A stretch of DNA of 64,000 nucleotides, from assembly GCA_965226245.1 (NCBI GenBank), contig CBDDCL010000015.1, positions 2,728,001 to 2,792,000 on the forward strand. Direction: 5' to 3'. Position 1 is the stretch's first letter. Each line of letters opens with the position of its first letter. Made by a program: the position numbers and the translations under genes. Positions 1-7,484 of the stretch are shown one piece after another. The notes beneath the pieces were generated by a model. It was given only the letters and a program-made list of their open reading frames with translations. It was not told the origin of the DNA and made no database searches. The stretch comes from CBDCYS01 sp965226245. Lineage in GTDB: Bacteria; Acidobacteriota; Terriglobia; Bryobacterales; UBA6623.

Positions 1-1
1 G

Positions 2-1057
2 GTTTGTCTCCACGCCCAAATCACTCTCAACTACGGCCAGTTGCAAGAGTTGCTGCAATCCTCCCTGCGGCAGGGGCTCAGCGATAAAGAGGTCTCCAAA
101 TACTTAAAAAACCAAAAGCTGGACTTCGCTCTAACGGACCGCATCATCGAAGAGTTCGTGGGCTGGGGAATCGGTCCGCGAACGCTGAACGTGCTGCGCT
201 CGATGAAACCCTTAACCGGCGGCCTGGCCGCACCCGAAATCCCGGAGCCGCCGCCGAAGAATCGGCAACCGCCCCCCCCTTCGGAAGACGAGCAAGCCAG
301 GATCATCGATGAGGCGCGGCGCACCGCGCTCGAATACACGGACGGGCTTCCGGATTTCGTCTGTCTCCAGATCACCCGCCGCTACCTTGATCCCAGCGGC
401 CTCGAAATGGACTGGCTCAAGTACGACGAGATCAAGACTCGCGTCAGCTATTTCGAGCATCACGAAAATTACGAAGTCCTCAGCGTCAACAACAAACTGA
501 CCGGCCGCTCGATGCACGAACTGGGCGGGGCCACCAGCACGGGAGAATTCGGCAGCATGCTGGCTCAGCTCTTCGAGCCCGCCACGGCCACCCGGTTCCA
601 ATGGGCGCGCCACTCACTTCTGCGCGGGCGCCACGTCTATGTCTTTCACTTCCAAGTGCCCAGAACCCGCTCTCGCTGGAGCCTTTCCTACCAGCCAACC
701 CGCGAAGTCATCATTACGGGCTATCAAGGTCTGATCTACATCGGCAAAGAAGCTGAGCGCGTCCTTCGTATCGTCACGTCCGCCTATGACATCCCGGCCG
801 GCTTCCCGATCCAGGAGGCGCGAACCAGGCTGGACTATGACTACACCGAGATCGCCGGGCGCGAGTTCCTGCTGCCGTTGAAGGCGCAAGTCCGCATGAG
901 GCAGGAGAAGAAATTGATCCGCAATGACGTGGAATTTCGCTTGTATCGAAAGTTCTCCGCCGAAGCGACAATTACCTTCGACGAGTTGGACGACATCGAA
1001 CCCTTGCCGGACGACGAGCCGCTCGAGAACCCGGGCCTGCGTGGGATCAACTGGTGA
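2..1057 (+). CDS. exported hypothetical protein, 5' end outside window
   Basis: The frame is open from base 2, so the gene starts upstream; the TTG at 41 is only an internal codon. The first visible residues (VCLHAQ) look like the end of a signal peptide with cleavage after HAQ, so the product is probably periplasmic or outer-membrane associated. A proline-rich linker lies at about residues 65-80 (counted from the TTG). The remainder (about 90-310) is rich in alternating beta-type segments (for example the VYVFHFQVP and REVIITGYQGLIYIG stretches) and ends with an acidic tail. This pattern resembles acidobacterial proteins of unknown function. I do not recognise a characterised family. It is followed by a 420-bp repeat-rich gap and a convergent gene. 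Confidence 0.6.
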   Translation, partial: VCLHAQITLNYGQLQELLQSSLRQGLSDKEVSKYLKNQKLDFALTDRIIEEFVGWGIGPRTLNVLRSMKPLTGGLAAPEIPEPPPKNRQPPPPSEDEQARIIDEARRTALEYTDGLPDFVCLQITRRYLDPSGLEMDWLKYDEIKTRVSYFEHHENYEVLSVNNKLTGRSMHELGGATSTGEFGSMLAQLFEPATATRFQWARHSLLRGRHVYVFHFQVPRTRSRWSLSYQPTREVIITGYQGLIYIGKEAERVLRIVTSAYDIPAGFPIQEARTRLDYDYTEIAGREFLLPLKAQVRMRQEKKLIRNDVEFRLYRKFSAEATITFDELDDIEPLPDDEPLENPGLRGINW

Positions 1058-1280
1058 GCCGCGCCGGAATTCCGGTGCGCTAGGGTTTCAGAGCGGGCAT
1101 CACAACACTGCCGAAACTCAAGCCGCGTTCACGCCGGGTTCGCGCGGCTTGGTGTTGCTAGGCCGGCTGTTTTACGGCCGGTCGCGTACGCCGCCCACCC
1201 GGCACACCCCGTTTCAGCGGGCTTCCCAAAAAAACGGGGCCGATTAAGTTCGGGCGGGCTGGTTCGCCAAAGGAGAATAC
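1058..1280. repeat. cluster of short hairpin repeats (modular REP-like)
   Basis: After the stop codon lie several short perfect palindromes, including one around an interrupted GCCGCG...CGCGGC stem (1121-1148) and one around GGCCG-CTGTTTTA-CGGCC (1162-1178). The connector GGTGTTGCTAG between them recurs almost unchanged at 57150-57162. The element is probably non-coding and may act in transcript 3'-end processing between convergent genes. Confidence 0.55.
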
Positions 1281-1493
1281 TTGAACACCGTCCTGAACAG
1301 CCAACGGCTTGTCCGCTGGGTAGCCCGAATTCTGCAACGACTTCGGGGTGACCTCGCTCCGGCAAAAGCAGCGCGCGGAAACGTGGCGCGCGTCTCCAGA
1401 CGTGCCGTGTCGCCATTCGTGGCGACATGTCTTGTCGGCGAGGCGGCCTGCCTGGTGGGCGGCGGAGACCCATCGGAAGGCTCAACCTCGTAG
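1281..1493 (+). CDS. possible small protein, member of a duplicated leader/ORF family
   Basis: This 70-codon ORF begins with TTG after an AAAGGAGAA Shine-Dalgarno-like sequence. Its first 18 residues (MNTVLNSQRLVRWVARIL) closely match a second small ORF on the minus strand at 5240-5419 (MKSILNTDRLNRLTARI). The leader before it (GGGCGGGCTGGTTCGCC) is also shared. The 3' half runs through a dispersed hairpin repeat (1408-1427), so that part of the ORF may not be coding. No known function. Confidence 0.3.
   Translation: MNTVLNSQRLVRWVARILQRLRGDLAPAKAARGNVARVSRRAVSPFVATCLVGEAACLVGGGDPSEGSTS
1408..1427. repeat. 8-bp-stem hairpin repeat, copy 1
   Basis: A perfect 8-bp inverted repeat, TGTCGCCA and TGGCGACA, surrounds a TTCG tetraloop. 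Two further copies occur at 7352-7371 and 22361-22380. Flanking bases GCCG before and TGTCTT after are shared with copy 2 in inverted orientation, which marks a dispersed REP-like family. Confidence 0.7.
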
Positions 1494-2033
1494 CAGTATC
1501 TTACCCGCCAGCAACGCCATGCCCGCGCAGAATCCGGCCAGAGCTTGATATTCGCGGTTTCGGACGTAAAGGGCCCACTGAAACGGTCTGCGCGTCCGGT
1601 ATTGCGCTTTGAAACTTGGCCGAAACTTTTGCACGCGAGCTTCATAGTCGGCGTATTCGGAGAAAAGCTTTCGCAGATGGCTCTCTTCTTCCTCAACGAC
1701 AGGCAGATAGAAAAGAAGGAAAAACGCCAGCATCAGCGCGCCGACTCCGATGTGGCTGGCGGCCACCGCGAAACCGAATCCGGCGATCAGAGTTCCCACG
1801 TAGAGGGGGTTGCGCAGGTGTGCGAACGGCCCCGATGTTGTCAGCCGCTGATTTTTTTCAAGATGGCCCGCCGCCCAACCGCGCAGAAACATGCCGGGCA
1901 GCACTAACGAGGCGCCGAGGCCGAGAGAATGGATGGTGGGCTCCGACAATACGACGAACAGCGCCGCCACAACGAATCCGGCCGTGACTCGCGTTCGCGC
2001 AACGGCCTCGGCGTAGCGCTTGGGAAACACCAT
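1482..2033 (-). CDS. isoprenylcysteine-carboxyl-methyltransferase-like membrane protein
   Basis: This 183-aa protein has about four hydrophobic segments. A conserved core reads TSGPFAHLRNPLYVG (about residues 66-80), the signature of the ICMT/PEMT-like integral membrane methyltransferases, and an acidic EEEESHL motif follows near 115. Family members bind S-adenosylmethionine at the membrane face; the natural substrate here is unknown. The ATG lies three bases after the lptD stop, so the two genes are almost certainly co-transcribed and translationally coupled. That suggests, but does not show, an envelope-related role. Confidence 0.75.
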   Translation of the reverse strand: MVFPKRYAEAVARTRVTAGFVVAALFVVLSEPTIHSLGLGASLVLPGMFLRGWAAGHLEKNQRLTTSGPFAHLRNPLYVGTLIAGFGFAVAASHIGVGALMLAFFLLFYLPVVEEEESHLRKLFSEYADYEARVQKFRPSFKAQYRTRRPFQWALYVRNREYQALAGFCAGMALLAGKILLRG

Positions 2034-2036
2034 GGA

Positions 2037-4337
2037 CTAGAACATTCGCTCCTGGGGCCGCAGCGTTCCGAAGGAGCCGACATTGGCGATCGAAAACGTA
2101 ACACGGATCTGATTGTCATTTCGTATTCGTCCGATGGCGAAGCGCCGAAATTCAGCGCTAAAACCGCAACAGTCGGTGTTGTAGGTGCTCTGGATCGCGG
2201 TGTAGAGAAAAATGGCCTGGCGGTAGTCGTAAATATTGCTGACGGCGAAATTCCAGCCACGCCGGTTGAAGTCTCCGATCCGGGCGATGGTGAAGAGTTG
2301 ATTGCTTGGAGGAGAGAGCACGGTCGGAGTGCGAACGGCGTTGTGTCCGATAGTAACGCTCCAAATATTATTGAGACGGAAGTCCGCGTTGACGCTTGTA
2401 TTGACCACTTTCCCGCGCAGCGGATCGTAATCGTAGCGCCACTCTAGCGCATAGCGCCAGGCCGGCCGGATTCGGAACGTGGTCGCGATCGGGGAGTAGT
2501 TCCGTGCCTGGTCGGCGAAAGCGAAAGGCGTCAGGCCGATGGTCGACTGGAGGACATTTCGGCGGCCCGGAACTACAGCCCCGCCGAACTCTGGATCAAA
2601 GTAGCGGCGCTGCCAAACCTCCATCGTGAAGACTTCACGAACCCGGCCGGAGGCGTCCTTTGCGTAGACGCGGTTGGTGAGTGACAGCTCCGCTTCGTGG
2701 GTGTTGTTGACAAGATCGCGGTCGTCAAAGCGAATCACCCGGTCAAAGTCCTCAACGCCGTCCACAAAGCGGTAGCTCAGTCGCGGCTCGATCACATGTT
2801 TTACCTTCTGGCCCAGCCACTTCGGCCCATCGTAAACATGTTCGAGGGCGGGCGGAGCTATATCGAGGGAAGCCTCGCGGGTATTGCGGTGAAGGTTGGC
2901 GCCCACCAGTTCGCCGATCTCGTTCCGGCTCTGGCCATAGGAGGTGCTGCGCGCGCCCAGAGTCGGCGTGACGTGAAATCCCCTCCAATAGAATTTGCTT
3001 GTTAAGCGCGGATGGATGTCGCCGCGCTGAACGAAGCGGCGAGTTTGGAACAGCGGCTGAGTCCGGCTGACTAGCCCGAAGGAGCTGTCGAAGCTCAGCC
3101 AGAGCGGCGCCGGACCATCCAAGATCTGACGGTCGTGGCTGCCGAACTCAACGCTCGGCAGCTTCCGGATAATTACGGTGTCGCCGGCCTCGACGCTTTG
3201 AAAGTTTTCATTGCGCAGGAACGAGGCATTCAGGCTGAAGGTCGAAAAATTCTTCGTAACAAATCCGATCGACCTCACCTGTGAGAACACGGCCTCGTTG
3301 AAACTCTGCGTGAACGCCTGCCGGAACTCGAGGGAGCTGAGGTAGTTGATTTCGGCCACCCCTCGAAAACCTCCGGCAAAAGCTGCTGACCCTCTCATGG
3401 TGAACGATCGGCCGCCCTGCTTGATGCGGCGCCCGTCGTCCAGCTTGAGCCCGCGGTCCTTGACCCCGAAAAAGTAAGCATCAAAGTGGCTGCCCGCGGT
3501 CGGCCGCCCGCGCAACCCAATCTGGCTGGCGACTCCGCGATCAGTGTACAAGGTGCCGCCAATCGTGGCATCAAAACTTCGATTGATGGCCCAGTAGTAA
3601 GACTGCCCGAAAACCAAGCCGAATCGTGAGCTGTTGCCGATGTTGGGAGTCAGAAAGCCGCTCCCGCGGGGCAGCCGCTCCAGGGACTTCTTGAAAATGG
3701 GGAAGTAGAACAACGGCACCTTGCGCAGGCGCAGAACTCCGCCGTGAACCGTCGCTGATTTTCCCGGCACGATCTTTGTCCTGGGAGCCCTGAGAGTCCA
3801 CCACGGGCTATTGATGTCGCAGTTCGTCACGAAACCGTCGTGAACCCAGAAGTGTTCCGCCGTCTTATGAACCACCTTGCCATCGATATAGAACGGGTTG
3901 TCGGTGCTCAAGACGCGGGAACCGCCCTGACTAGCCGAACCCACTGTTCCATGGACGTCGTAGAACGTTCCCGCCTCTGTCCGGGAGTTGTAGCTGATCT
4001 TCGATGCATGCAAATCTTCCTGCCGCGCGGAGTTTCGAAACCGCACGTCCCCGCGGGCCTCTACTTCGCCGCTGAGCTCGTTGTAATCGACCTCTTCGGC
4101 GCTAATGACGGATTCACCAAAGTGAATCTCGACGCTGCCCCTGAGGTATCGCATGGCGCCCACCGACTCCTGCGAAAATGCGTAGATTTCCGTGTCGCCT
4201 GGCTGGGGAGACGGCAATGGCGGCTGGGAAAAAAGCACAGGCGCCTGCTGAGCCGCCGCATTCGCGGCGAACAGGACGCCGGCCAGCCCAAACCGGCGGA
4301 AAAACCGAAAGGAGGACTTGCGGAAAGCGAGACCCAT
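2037..4337 (-). CDS. lptD: LPS-assembly protein LptD
   Basis: LptD is the outer-membrane beta-barrel that inserts lipopolysaccharide into the outer leaflet. The protein is 766 aa from the ATG at 4337. It opens with a basic signal peptide (RKSSFRFFRRFGLAGVLFAANAAAQ), followed by an OstA/LptA-like beta-jellyroll (about 55-170, with the SAEEVDYNELSGEVEARGDVRF pattern split across several strands) and then a long barrel domain ending in aromatic residue F. An upstream in-frame ATG at 4385 would add 16 residues that are not signal-like, so I prefer 4337. Its partner LptE is not visible here. The next gene downstream overlaps its transcription unit (3-nt gap). Confidence 0.88.
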   Translation of the reverse strand: MGLAFRKSSFRFFRRFGLAGVLFAANAAAQQAPVLFSQPPLPSPQPGDTEIYAFSQESVGAMRYLRGSVEIHFGESVISAEEVDYNELSGEVEARGDVRFRNSARQEDLHASKISYNSRTEAGTFYDVHGTVGSASQGGSRVLSTDNPFYIDGKVVHKTAEHFWVHDGFVTNCDINSPWWTLRAPRTKIVPGKSATVHGGVLRLRKVPLFYFPIFKKSLERLPRGSGFLTPNIGNSSRFGLVFGQSYYWAINRSFDATIGGTLYTDRGVASQIGLRGRPTAGSHFDAYFFGVKDRGLKLDDGRRIKQGGRSFTMRGSAAFAGGFRGVAEINYLSSLEFRQAFTQSFNEAVFSQVRSIGFVTKNFSTFSLNASFLRNENFQSVEAGDTVIIRKLPSVEFGSHDRQILDGPAPLWLSFDSSFGLVSRTQPLFQTRRFVQRGDIHPRLTSKFYWRGFHVTPTLGARSTSYGQSRNEIGELVGANLHRNTREASLDIAPPALEHVYDGPKWLGQKVKHVIEPRLSYRFVDGVEDFDRVIRFDDRDLVNNTHEAELSLTNRVYAKDASGRVREVFTMEVWQRRYFDPEFGGAVVPGRRNVLQSTIGLTPFAFADQARNYSPIATTFRIRPAWRYALEWRYDYDPLRGKVVNTSVNADFRLNNIWSVTIGHNAVRTPTVLSPPSNQLFTIARIGDFNRRGWNFAVSNIYDYRQAIFLYTAIQSTYNTDCCGFSAEFRRFAIGRIRNDNQIRVTFSIANVGSFGTLRPQERMF

Positions 4338-4385
4338 AAAAGGGGACTGAGATTTGACCGTACCACGGGTGTCTGAATGAAGCAA

Positions 4386-4632
4386 CCGTTTGAGGCTCGC
4401 CCCTGTCGGCTGATGGGTTCAAGCGCACCCTGTGCTCGGTCACGAAGCCCTTCCACACCGGATACAGATACATCATTGACCGCTTGTCGGCTCCAAGCAG
4501 CCCGTTGATCATCGACTGGTACTGGGGCAGGTTCAAAGCTCCCAAATCGCCAAGAGTTTTGGCTTCTCCCGGGTCGGGCCAAAGGGCCAGAGGTTCTTTG
4601 GAATAGATACTTTGGGAAAGCGTCGAAACCAT
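4386..4632 (-). CDS. possible hypothetical protein (5' part) upstream of lptD
   Basis: An ORF starts with ATG at 4632, preceded by AGAGGAAG at good spacing, and runs into the lptD 5' region in another frame (to 4114). Its first ~80 residues (start MVSTLSQSIYSKEPLALW; later LYPVWKGFVTEHRV) look like a genuine protein sequence, while the part overlapping lptD does not. It may be a truncated gene or a short gene with a frameshift near 4390. I do not recognise the family. Confidence 0.3.
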
Positions 4633-4922
4633 CCGCTTCCTCTGGGTTCCGGACCCGATGTCGGGAAAGCGCCCGGCGAGCCGTGACTCGGCTCGATTTG
4701 GCTACTCTCTCGCTTGAAGTTGACGCGGAGCGACGTAGAGTCTAGCGGAGCCGGCCCGAACCGAAAAGCGCTGATCGCGACTCTCTGCGGGGCGACAGTC
4801 ATTACCATCTGATCAAGTCAACATTTTGAGAAATCTGACGGCTGCCGCAATGCTGTGGTGAGAAGTTTCCGCAATCGCTTCGCCTCCTGCCCCAGGGCGC
4901 AAATGCGTGAGCCCCAAGGAAA

Positions 4923-5017
4923 TGGCGGAAGCTAGTGGGAGTCGAACCCACCCTTGCTGCATAACAGCAAACACCGGATTTGAAGTCCGGACCCAGCACC
5001 GGCCAAGTCTAGCTTCC
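4923..5017 (-). tRNA. selC: tRNA-Sec (anticodon UCA)
   Basis: On the minus strand an 8-bp acceptor stem GGAAGCTA/TAGCTTCC closes a 95-nt tRNA with encoded CCA. The anticodon arm is CCGGA-CTTCAAA-TCCGG, giving anticodon TCA (UGA reader). The T arm is GTGGG-TTCGACT-CCCAC. A long variable arm (GTTTGCTG...CAGCAA) separates them. The 8-bp acceptor, long variable arm, UCA anticodon and the GGACTTCAAATCC arm match bacterial selenocysteine tRNAs. This implies that the genome also encodes SelA, SelB, SelD and at least one selenoprotein; none is in this window. Confidence 0.95.
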
Positions 5018-5239
5018 GGAGCTATTTTACCAGCCCGGCCCCCGGCTCGGTAATGTCTGAAAGCCTCCGAGTGGCGCACGGCTGGAGCCGTGCGCCACAC
5101 CGGCGGTACCCACTCTCCTTGGATTCTCGCGGTGCATTTGCATCAAATTCCGCCGCCCGGCGCGGCAGGGGGAGTTAGCGGAAATTAGCGGATTTTCGTA
5201 TCGCGCGCGTTCCTTATTATGCAAACGCCAAATTGGGCG

Positions 5240-5419
5240 TCAAACCGCTACTTCGGAGGGGCCCGGGCGCCGGGCGGAATTTCGGGGCACGGACTCCGCC
5301 CGCTGCGCTGTCCCGACATCCGCGCACGGTGCCGTTGCCGGACCGAGATCGTCCGCACAGCGCGGCGGAATTCGGGCTGTCAGCCGGTTGAGCCGATCTG
5401 TGTTCAGGATGCTCTTCAT
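5240..5419 (-). CDS. possible small protein, second copy of the 1281 family
   Basis: This 59-codon ORF has an ATG at 5419 behind AAAGGGGGAATGT. Its leader GGGGCGGGCTGGTACGCC and first 17 codons parallel the ORF at 1281-1493: both read M-x-x-(V/I)-L-N-x-x-R-L-x-R-x-x-A-R-I. The C-terminal part shows no recognisable domain. The paired conservation of leader and N-terminus argues for either a translated small peptide or a conserved RNA leader. Function unknown. Confidence 0.35.
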   Translation of the reverse strand: MKSILNTDRLNRLTARIPPRCADDLGPATAPCADVGTAQRAESVPRNSARRPGPSEVAV

Positions 5420-5847
5420 ACATTCCCCCTTTGGCGTACCAGCCCGCCCCGCTTCGCCGCCGAAACCGCCGGCTGGGCGGGAGCCGATGCGCCGGGCTTC
5501 GGAGCCACACCGCACCCGCAAATCGCGACACATGAATTCGCCACGGTCCAGGCGGGGCGGCGCTCGTCCCCTTTGCCCGCACGATAGCAGATTCGAGAGG
5601 GCTATTTTCTGGAGAACAGTGGTTAACTGTTGATTTTGTGAGGTTTAAATTATTTAAAAATCCGTGACTCGAACGGCGCATTTTGGGAATTACGCGGTTT
5701 GCAGGCCATTCGGATGAATGAAAAACGGCCGCAACCGAAAAGGCAGGGGAGCGGCCACGAAGAGGCCGGTCGTTACGGTTGGGCAGTGAGTCCGGACTCG
5801 GTACCCGCAATCTCAGGAGCCCACAGCGCGAGGCTGGAAGCCAGAGC

Positions 5848-6030
5848 GGGACGAAAGCCCGTTGAAACGGGCTGAGGAACGAGTTCAGGGGAGGCTTGTC
5901 AAGCGGCCCTAAAAGGGCCGGCCTATGGAGGCCAAGCCACGTGAACGTGGCTCAGGCGGCGGGCCGCAAGCCCCGGAAATGTAGAAACTCCAGCCGGAGG
6001 ACCGTTCGCAGCGGTCCTCCGCTCGCCCGT
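5848..6030. repeat. array of four hairpins (modular REP-like)
   Basis: Consecutive stem-loops are AGCCCG-TTGAAA-CGGGCT, CGGCCC-TAAAA-GGGCCG, AGCCACG-TGAA-CGTGGCT and AGGACCG-TTCGCAG-CGGTCCT. Connectors such as GGCCTATGGAGGCCA lie between them. Related modules occur at 1075-1250, 56360-56430, 57130-57210 and 63825-63895, with different stems but similar loops (TGAA, TTTTA/TAAAA). Confidence 0.6.
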
Positions 6031-6117
6031 ACCGATTCAACAACCGGGGGGCAGTGGACCTGTTTGGGTTGACGGTTGCCCGCCTGCTGATCGGAATAGC
6101 GCTGCCCTACAAGATGC

Positions 6118-6273
6118 TCACTTCTTCTCAAGTATCGGAGTAGGCTCTGGCGTCTTCCCCCGTATCGACTGACTTATCTCCTCTTTGGTGGCAGGCGGAG
6201 TAGCTATTAGCCTAGACAGAACCGAGTCGAAATGCCCTTTGGCAATCTTTGGGCTGTCCTTGCGTTCAGACAT
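6118..6273 (-). CDS. 51-aa hydrophilic small protein
   Basis: A short ORF (ATG at 6273, TGA at 6118-6120) encodes a 51-aa charged protein starting MSERKDSPKIAKGHFDSVL and ending TPILEKK. It lies between repeat arrays and the higBA-like module in a stretch with lower GC than its surroundings. Small proteins with an AKGxFDxVLxRLIxTPP pattern look familiar to me as antitoxin-like or accessory peptides, but I cannot assign a family. The natural codon pattern and clean stop argue that it is real. Confidence 0.5.
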   Translation of the reverse strand: MSERKDSPKIAKGHFDSVLSRLIATPPATKEEISQSIRGKTPEPTPILEKK

Positions 6274-6359
6274 CAGGGCGTACTAGCATGAAACTGTGTT
6301 TTAAAAATCACACACTGTGAGCGATGGCGAAAGCATTGGGCATTGGCAAGCCTACAGGC

Positions 6360-6414
6360 CTTATAAGCCATGAACCTTTGACCGGGGTTTGCGGGTTCGA
6401 CTCCCTCCGCTTCC
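6360..6414 (+). other. tRNA/tmRNA 3'-end-like relic
   Basis: The sequence contains a T-arm-like GCGGG-TTCGACT-CCCTC followed by CGCTTCCGCA. This closely resembles the 3' end of the selC gene in this window (GTGGG-TTCGACT-CCCAC-TAGCTTCCGCCA), but here it is on the plus strand. No matching 5' acceptor strand or anticodon arm is present, so it is not a functional tRNA. It may be a degenerate integration (att) scar next to the toxin-antitoxin module. Confidence 0.35.
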
Positions 6415-6469
6415 GCACTCAATCAGCACATCGCGGGAGCTAACGATACCATGAAGCACCTTAGGATGC

Positions 6470-6802
6470 TTGCTACCAGTGAAAGCACGTTCCAGAATTC
6501 TGAAGCACTACATTGCCCCGAACGGTGGCGACCCGCTTCAGATCTGGCTTGACGGTCTTAGAGATTGGAAGGGCAAGTCCAAGATTCAAGTCAGGCTTGA
6601 TCGTGTAGAGCGTGGAAATTTTGGAACGTGGGGCTCAGTCAGAAGTGGGGTTCGTGAATTGAAAATCGATTTTGGTCCTGGTTACCGAGTCTATTACGGC
6701 CTGGATGGTGATCATGTAATACTGCTCGGCGGTGGCTCGAAGAACACGCAATCTAGCGACATTGACAAAGTGATTGAAAGATGGGAGGACTACAATGCCT
6801 AA
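6470..6802 (+). CDS. type II toxin, HigB/RelE-like addiction-module killer protein
   Basis: This 110-aa protein matches the phage-derived 'addiction module killer' branch of the RelE/ParE superfamily: an N-terminal (I)WLDGLRDWKGKSKIQVRLDRVERGNFGTWGSV pattern split by a basic helix, then the beta-strand core with GVRELKIDFGPGYRVYYG and the C-terminal LLGGGSKNTQ motif. Family members are mRNA interferases inhibited by their antitoxin. The TTG at 6470 follows AGGA closely; a GTG at 6479 is an alternative start. The stop overlaps the antitoxin start by 8 nt (ATGCCTAA), the toxin-first order typical of HigBA modules. Confidence 0.85.
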   Translation: MLPVKARSRILKHYIAPNGGDPLQIWLDGLRDWKGKSKIQVRLDRVERGNFGTWGSVRSGVRELKIDFGPGYRVYYGLDGDHVILLGGGSKNTQSSDIDKVIERWEDYNA

Positions 6803-7205
6803 ACGTACTCGCTCGCATCATGACGCCCTTCTGGAGTATCTCCAAGATCCAAGAGCCTCAGCACACTACTTGAATGCCGCGCTTGAGGATTCGGATGAAA
6901 TGCTTTTGGTTGCTCTACGTAATGTCGCCGAGGCTAGCAAGATGTCCGAGGTGGCGAAACAGGCTGGTATTAGCAGAGAGAGCATCTACCGAATGCTTTG
7001 TGAATCTGGGAATCCGACCTACAGGAGCCTCACGGCAATTCTCAGGGCGCTAGGCCTCAGAATTGCATTTGAGCCGGACATAGTGAGCGCTAGTCCGTCT
7101 GCTAAAAAAGAACCATTTGCCAAGGATTCTGTTATTGAGACTGCCTCGACGAAAGTCCCTGTCATGCCGCCAGATTTGATCGAAGATGTCGTAGCGGAAC
7201 CGTAA
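6795..7205 (+). CDS. HigA-like antitoxin with HTH domain
   Basis: The ATG at 6795 is preceded by GGGAGG at ideal spacing; an upstream in-frame ATG at 6774 lies inside the toxin gene and is less likely. The 136-aa protein carries the 'addiction module antidote' pattern, with an N-terminal stretch containing LQDPRASAHYLNAALED and an XRE-type helix-turn-helix (about 50-95: LRNVAEASKMSEVAKQAG, then SRESIYRML and GNPTYRSLTAILRALG). The extended C-terminal tail after residue 100 is unusual, as most homologs end soon after the HTH. It should neutralise the toxin and autorepress the operon. Confidence 0.85.
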   Translation: MPKRTRSHHDALLEYLQDPRASAHYLNAALEDSDEMLLVALRNVAEASKMSEVAKQAGISRESIYRMLCESGNPTYRSLTAILRALGLRIAFEPDIVSASPSAKKEPFAKDSVIETASTKVPVMPPDLIEDVVAEP

Positions 7206-7223
7206 GCGGCCAAGCCGGAGGCG

Positions 7224-7312
7224 CTACTGGCCTTCGCCGCGAGCGATGCCTTCGAGCTTTTTGATGTTGTGCTCGCGGCTGCGGTTGTGGGGATCAGCTT
7301 CCAGGATCTGAC
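7224..7312 (-). pseudogene. C-terminal fragment of a TPR-type protein
   Basis: Minus-strand codons read QILEADPHNRSREHNIKKL and end in a TAG at 7224-7226. This is the typical last helix of a tetratricopeptide repeat. No upstream continuation exists because the next bases are the hairpin repeat at 7352-7371. It is probably a remnant left when the higBA segment or the repeat was inserted. Confidence 0.4.
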
Positions 7313-7351
7313 CCGGGGGCGACACGGGTGTCGGGGTTGCCCGCAAAGACA

Positions 7352-7371
7352 TGTCGCCACCAATGGCGACA
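7352..7371. repeat. 8-bp-stem hairpin repeat, copy 2
   Basis: Perfect TGTCGCCA/TGGCGACA stem with a CCAA loop. Read on the minus strand, its flanks GCCG and TGTCTT match copy 1 at 1408-1427. A second small palindrome, GACACGGGTGTC, precedes it at 7321-7332. Confidence 0.7.
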
Positions 7372-7484
7372 CGGCAACCGGCATCCCTACCGCGACCCCT
7401 TTTTCGCCCGAGCAGGTGAGGTGCGTCATCATCGGCGGCGCGCGCCGGCGGATGCTATCCTCTTGAAAGGATGACAATAAGCTT

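Larger units (their letters stand above)
5018..6117. other. long gene-poor, repeat-rich interval
   Basis: Between selC and the next small gene there is no convincing long CDS. It holds a perfect hairpin near 5067-5099 (GTGGCGCACGGCT around GGAGCC), the small ORF at 5240-5419, an AT-rich spot near 5640-5665, and the hairpin array at 5848-6030. Long ORFs on both strands here (for example 5217-5810 minus) have low-complexity R/A/G/P-rich translations typical of GC-rich non-coding DNA. Confidence 0.55.

Noticed and set aside
5217..5810. 197-codon minus-strand ORF
   Set aside because: Low-complexity translation rich in R, P, S, A; only the internal start at 5419 has a ribosome-binding site and a related copy.
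6060..6414. possible tmRNA (ssrA)
   Set aside because: The 3' end resembles a tmRNA/tRNA end, but no 5' tRNA-like half or tag-peptide reading frame is found in the 350 bp upstream, and a small protein gene occupies the opposite strand.
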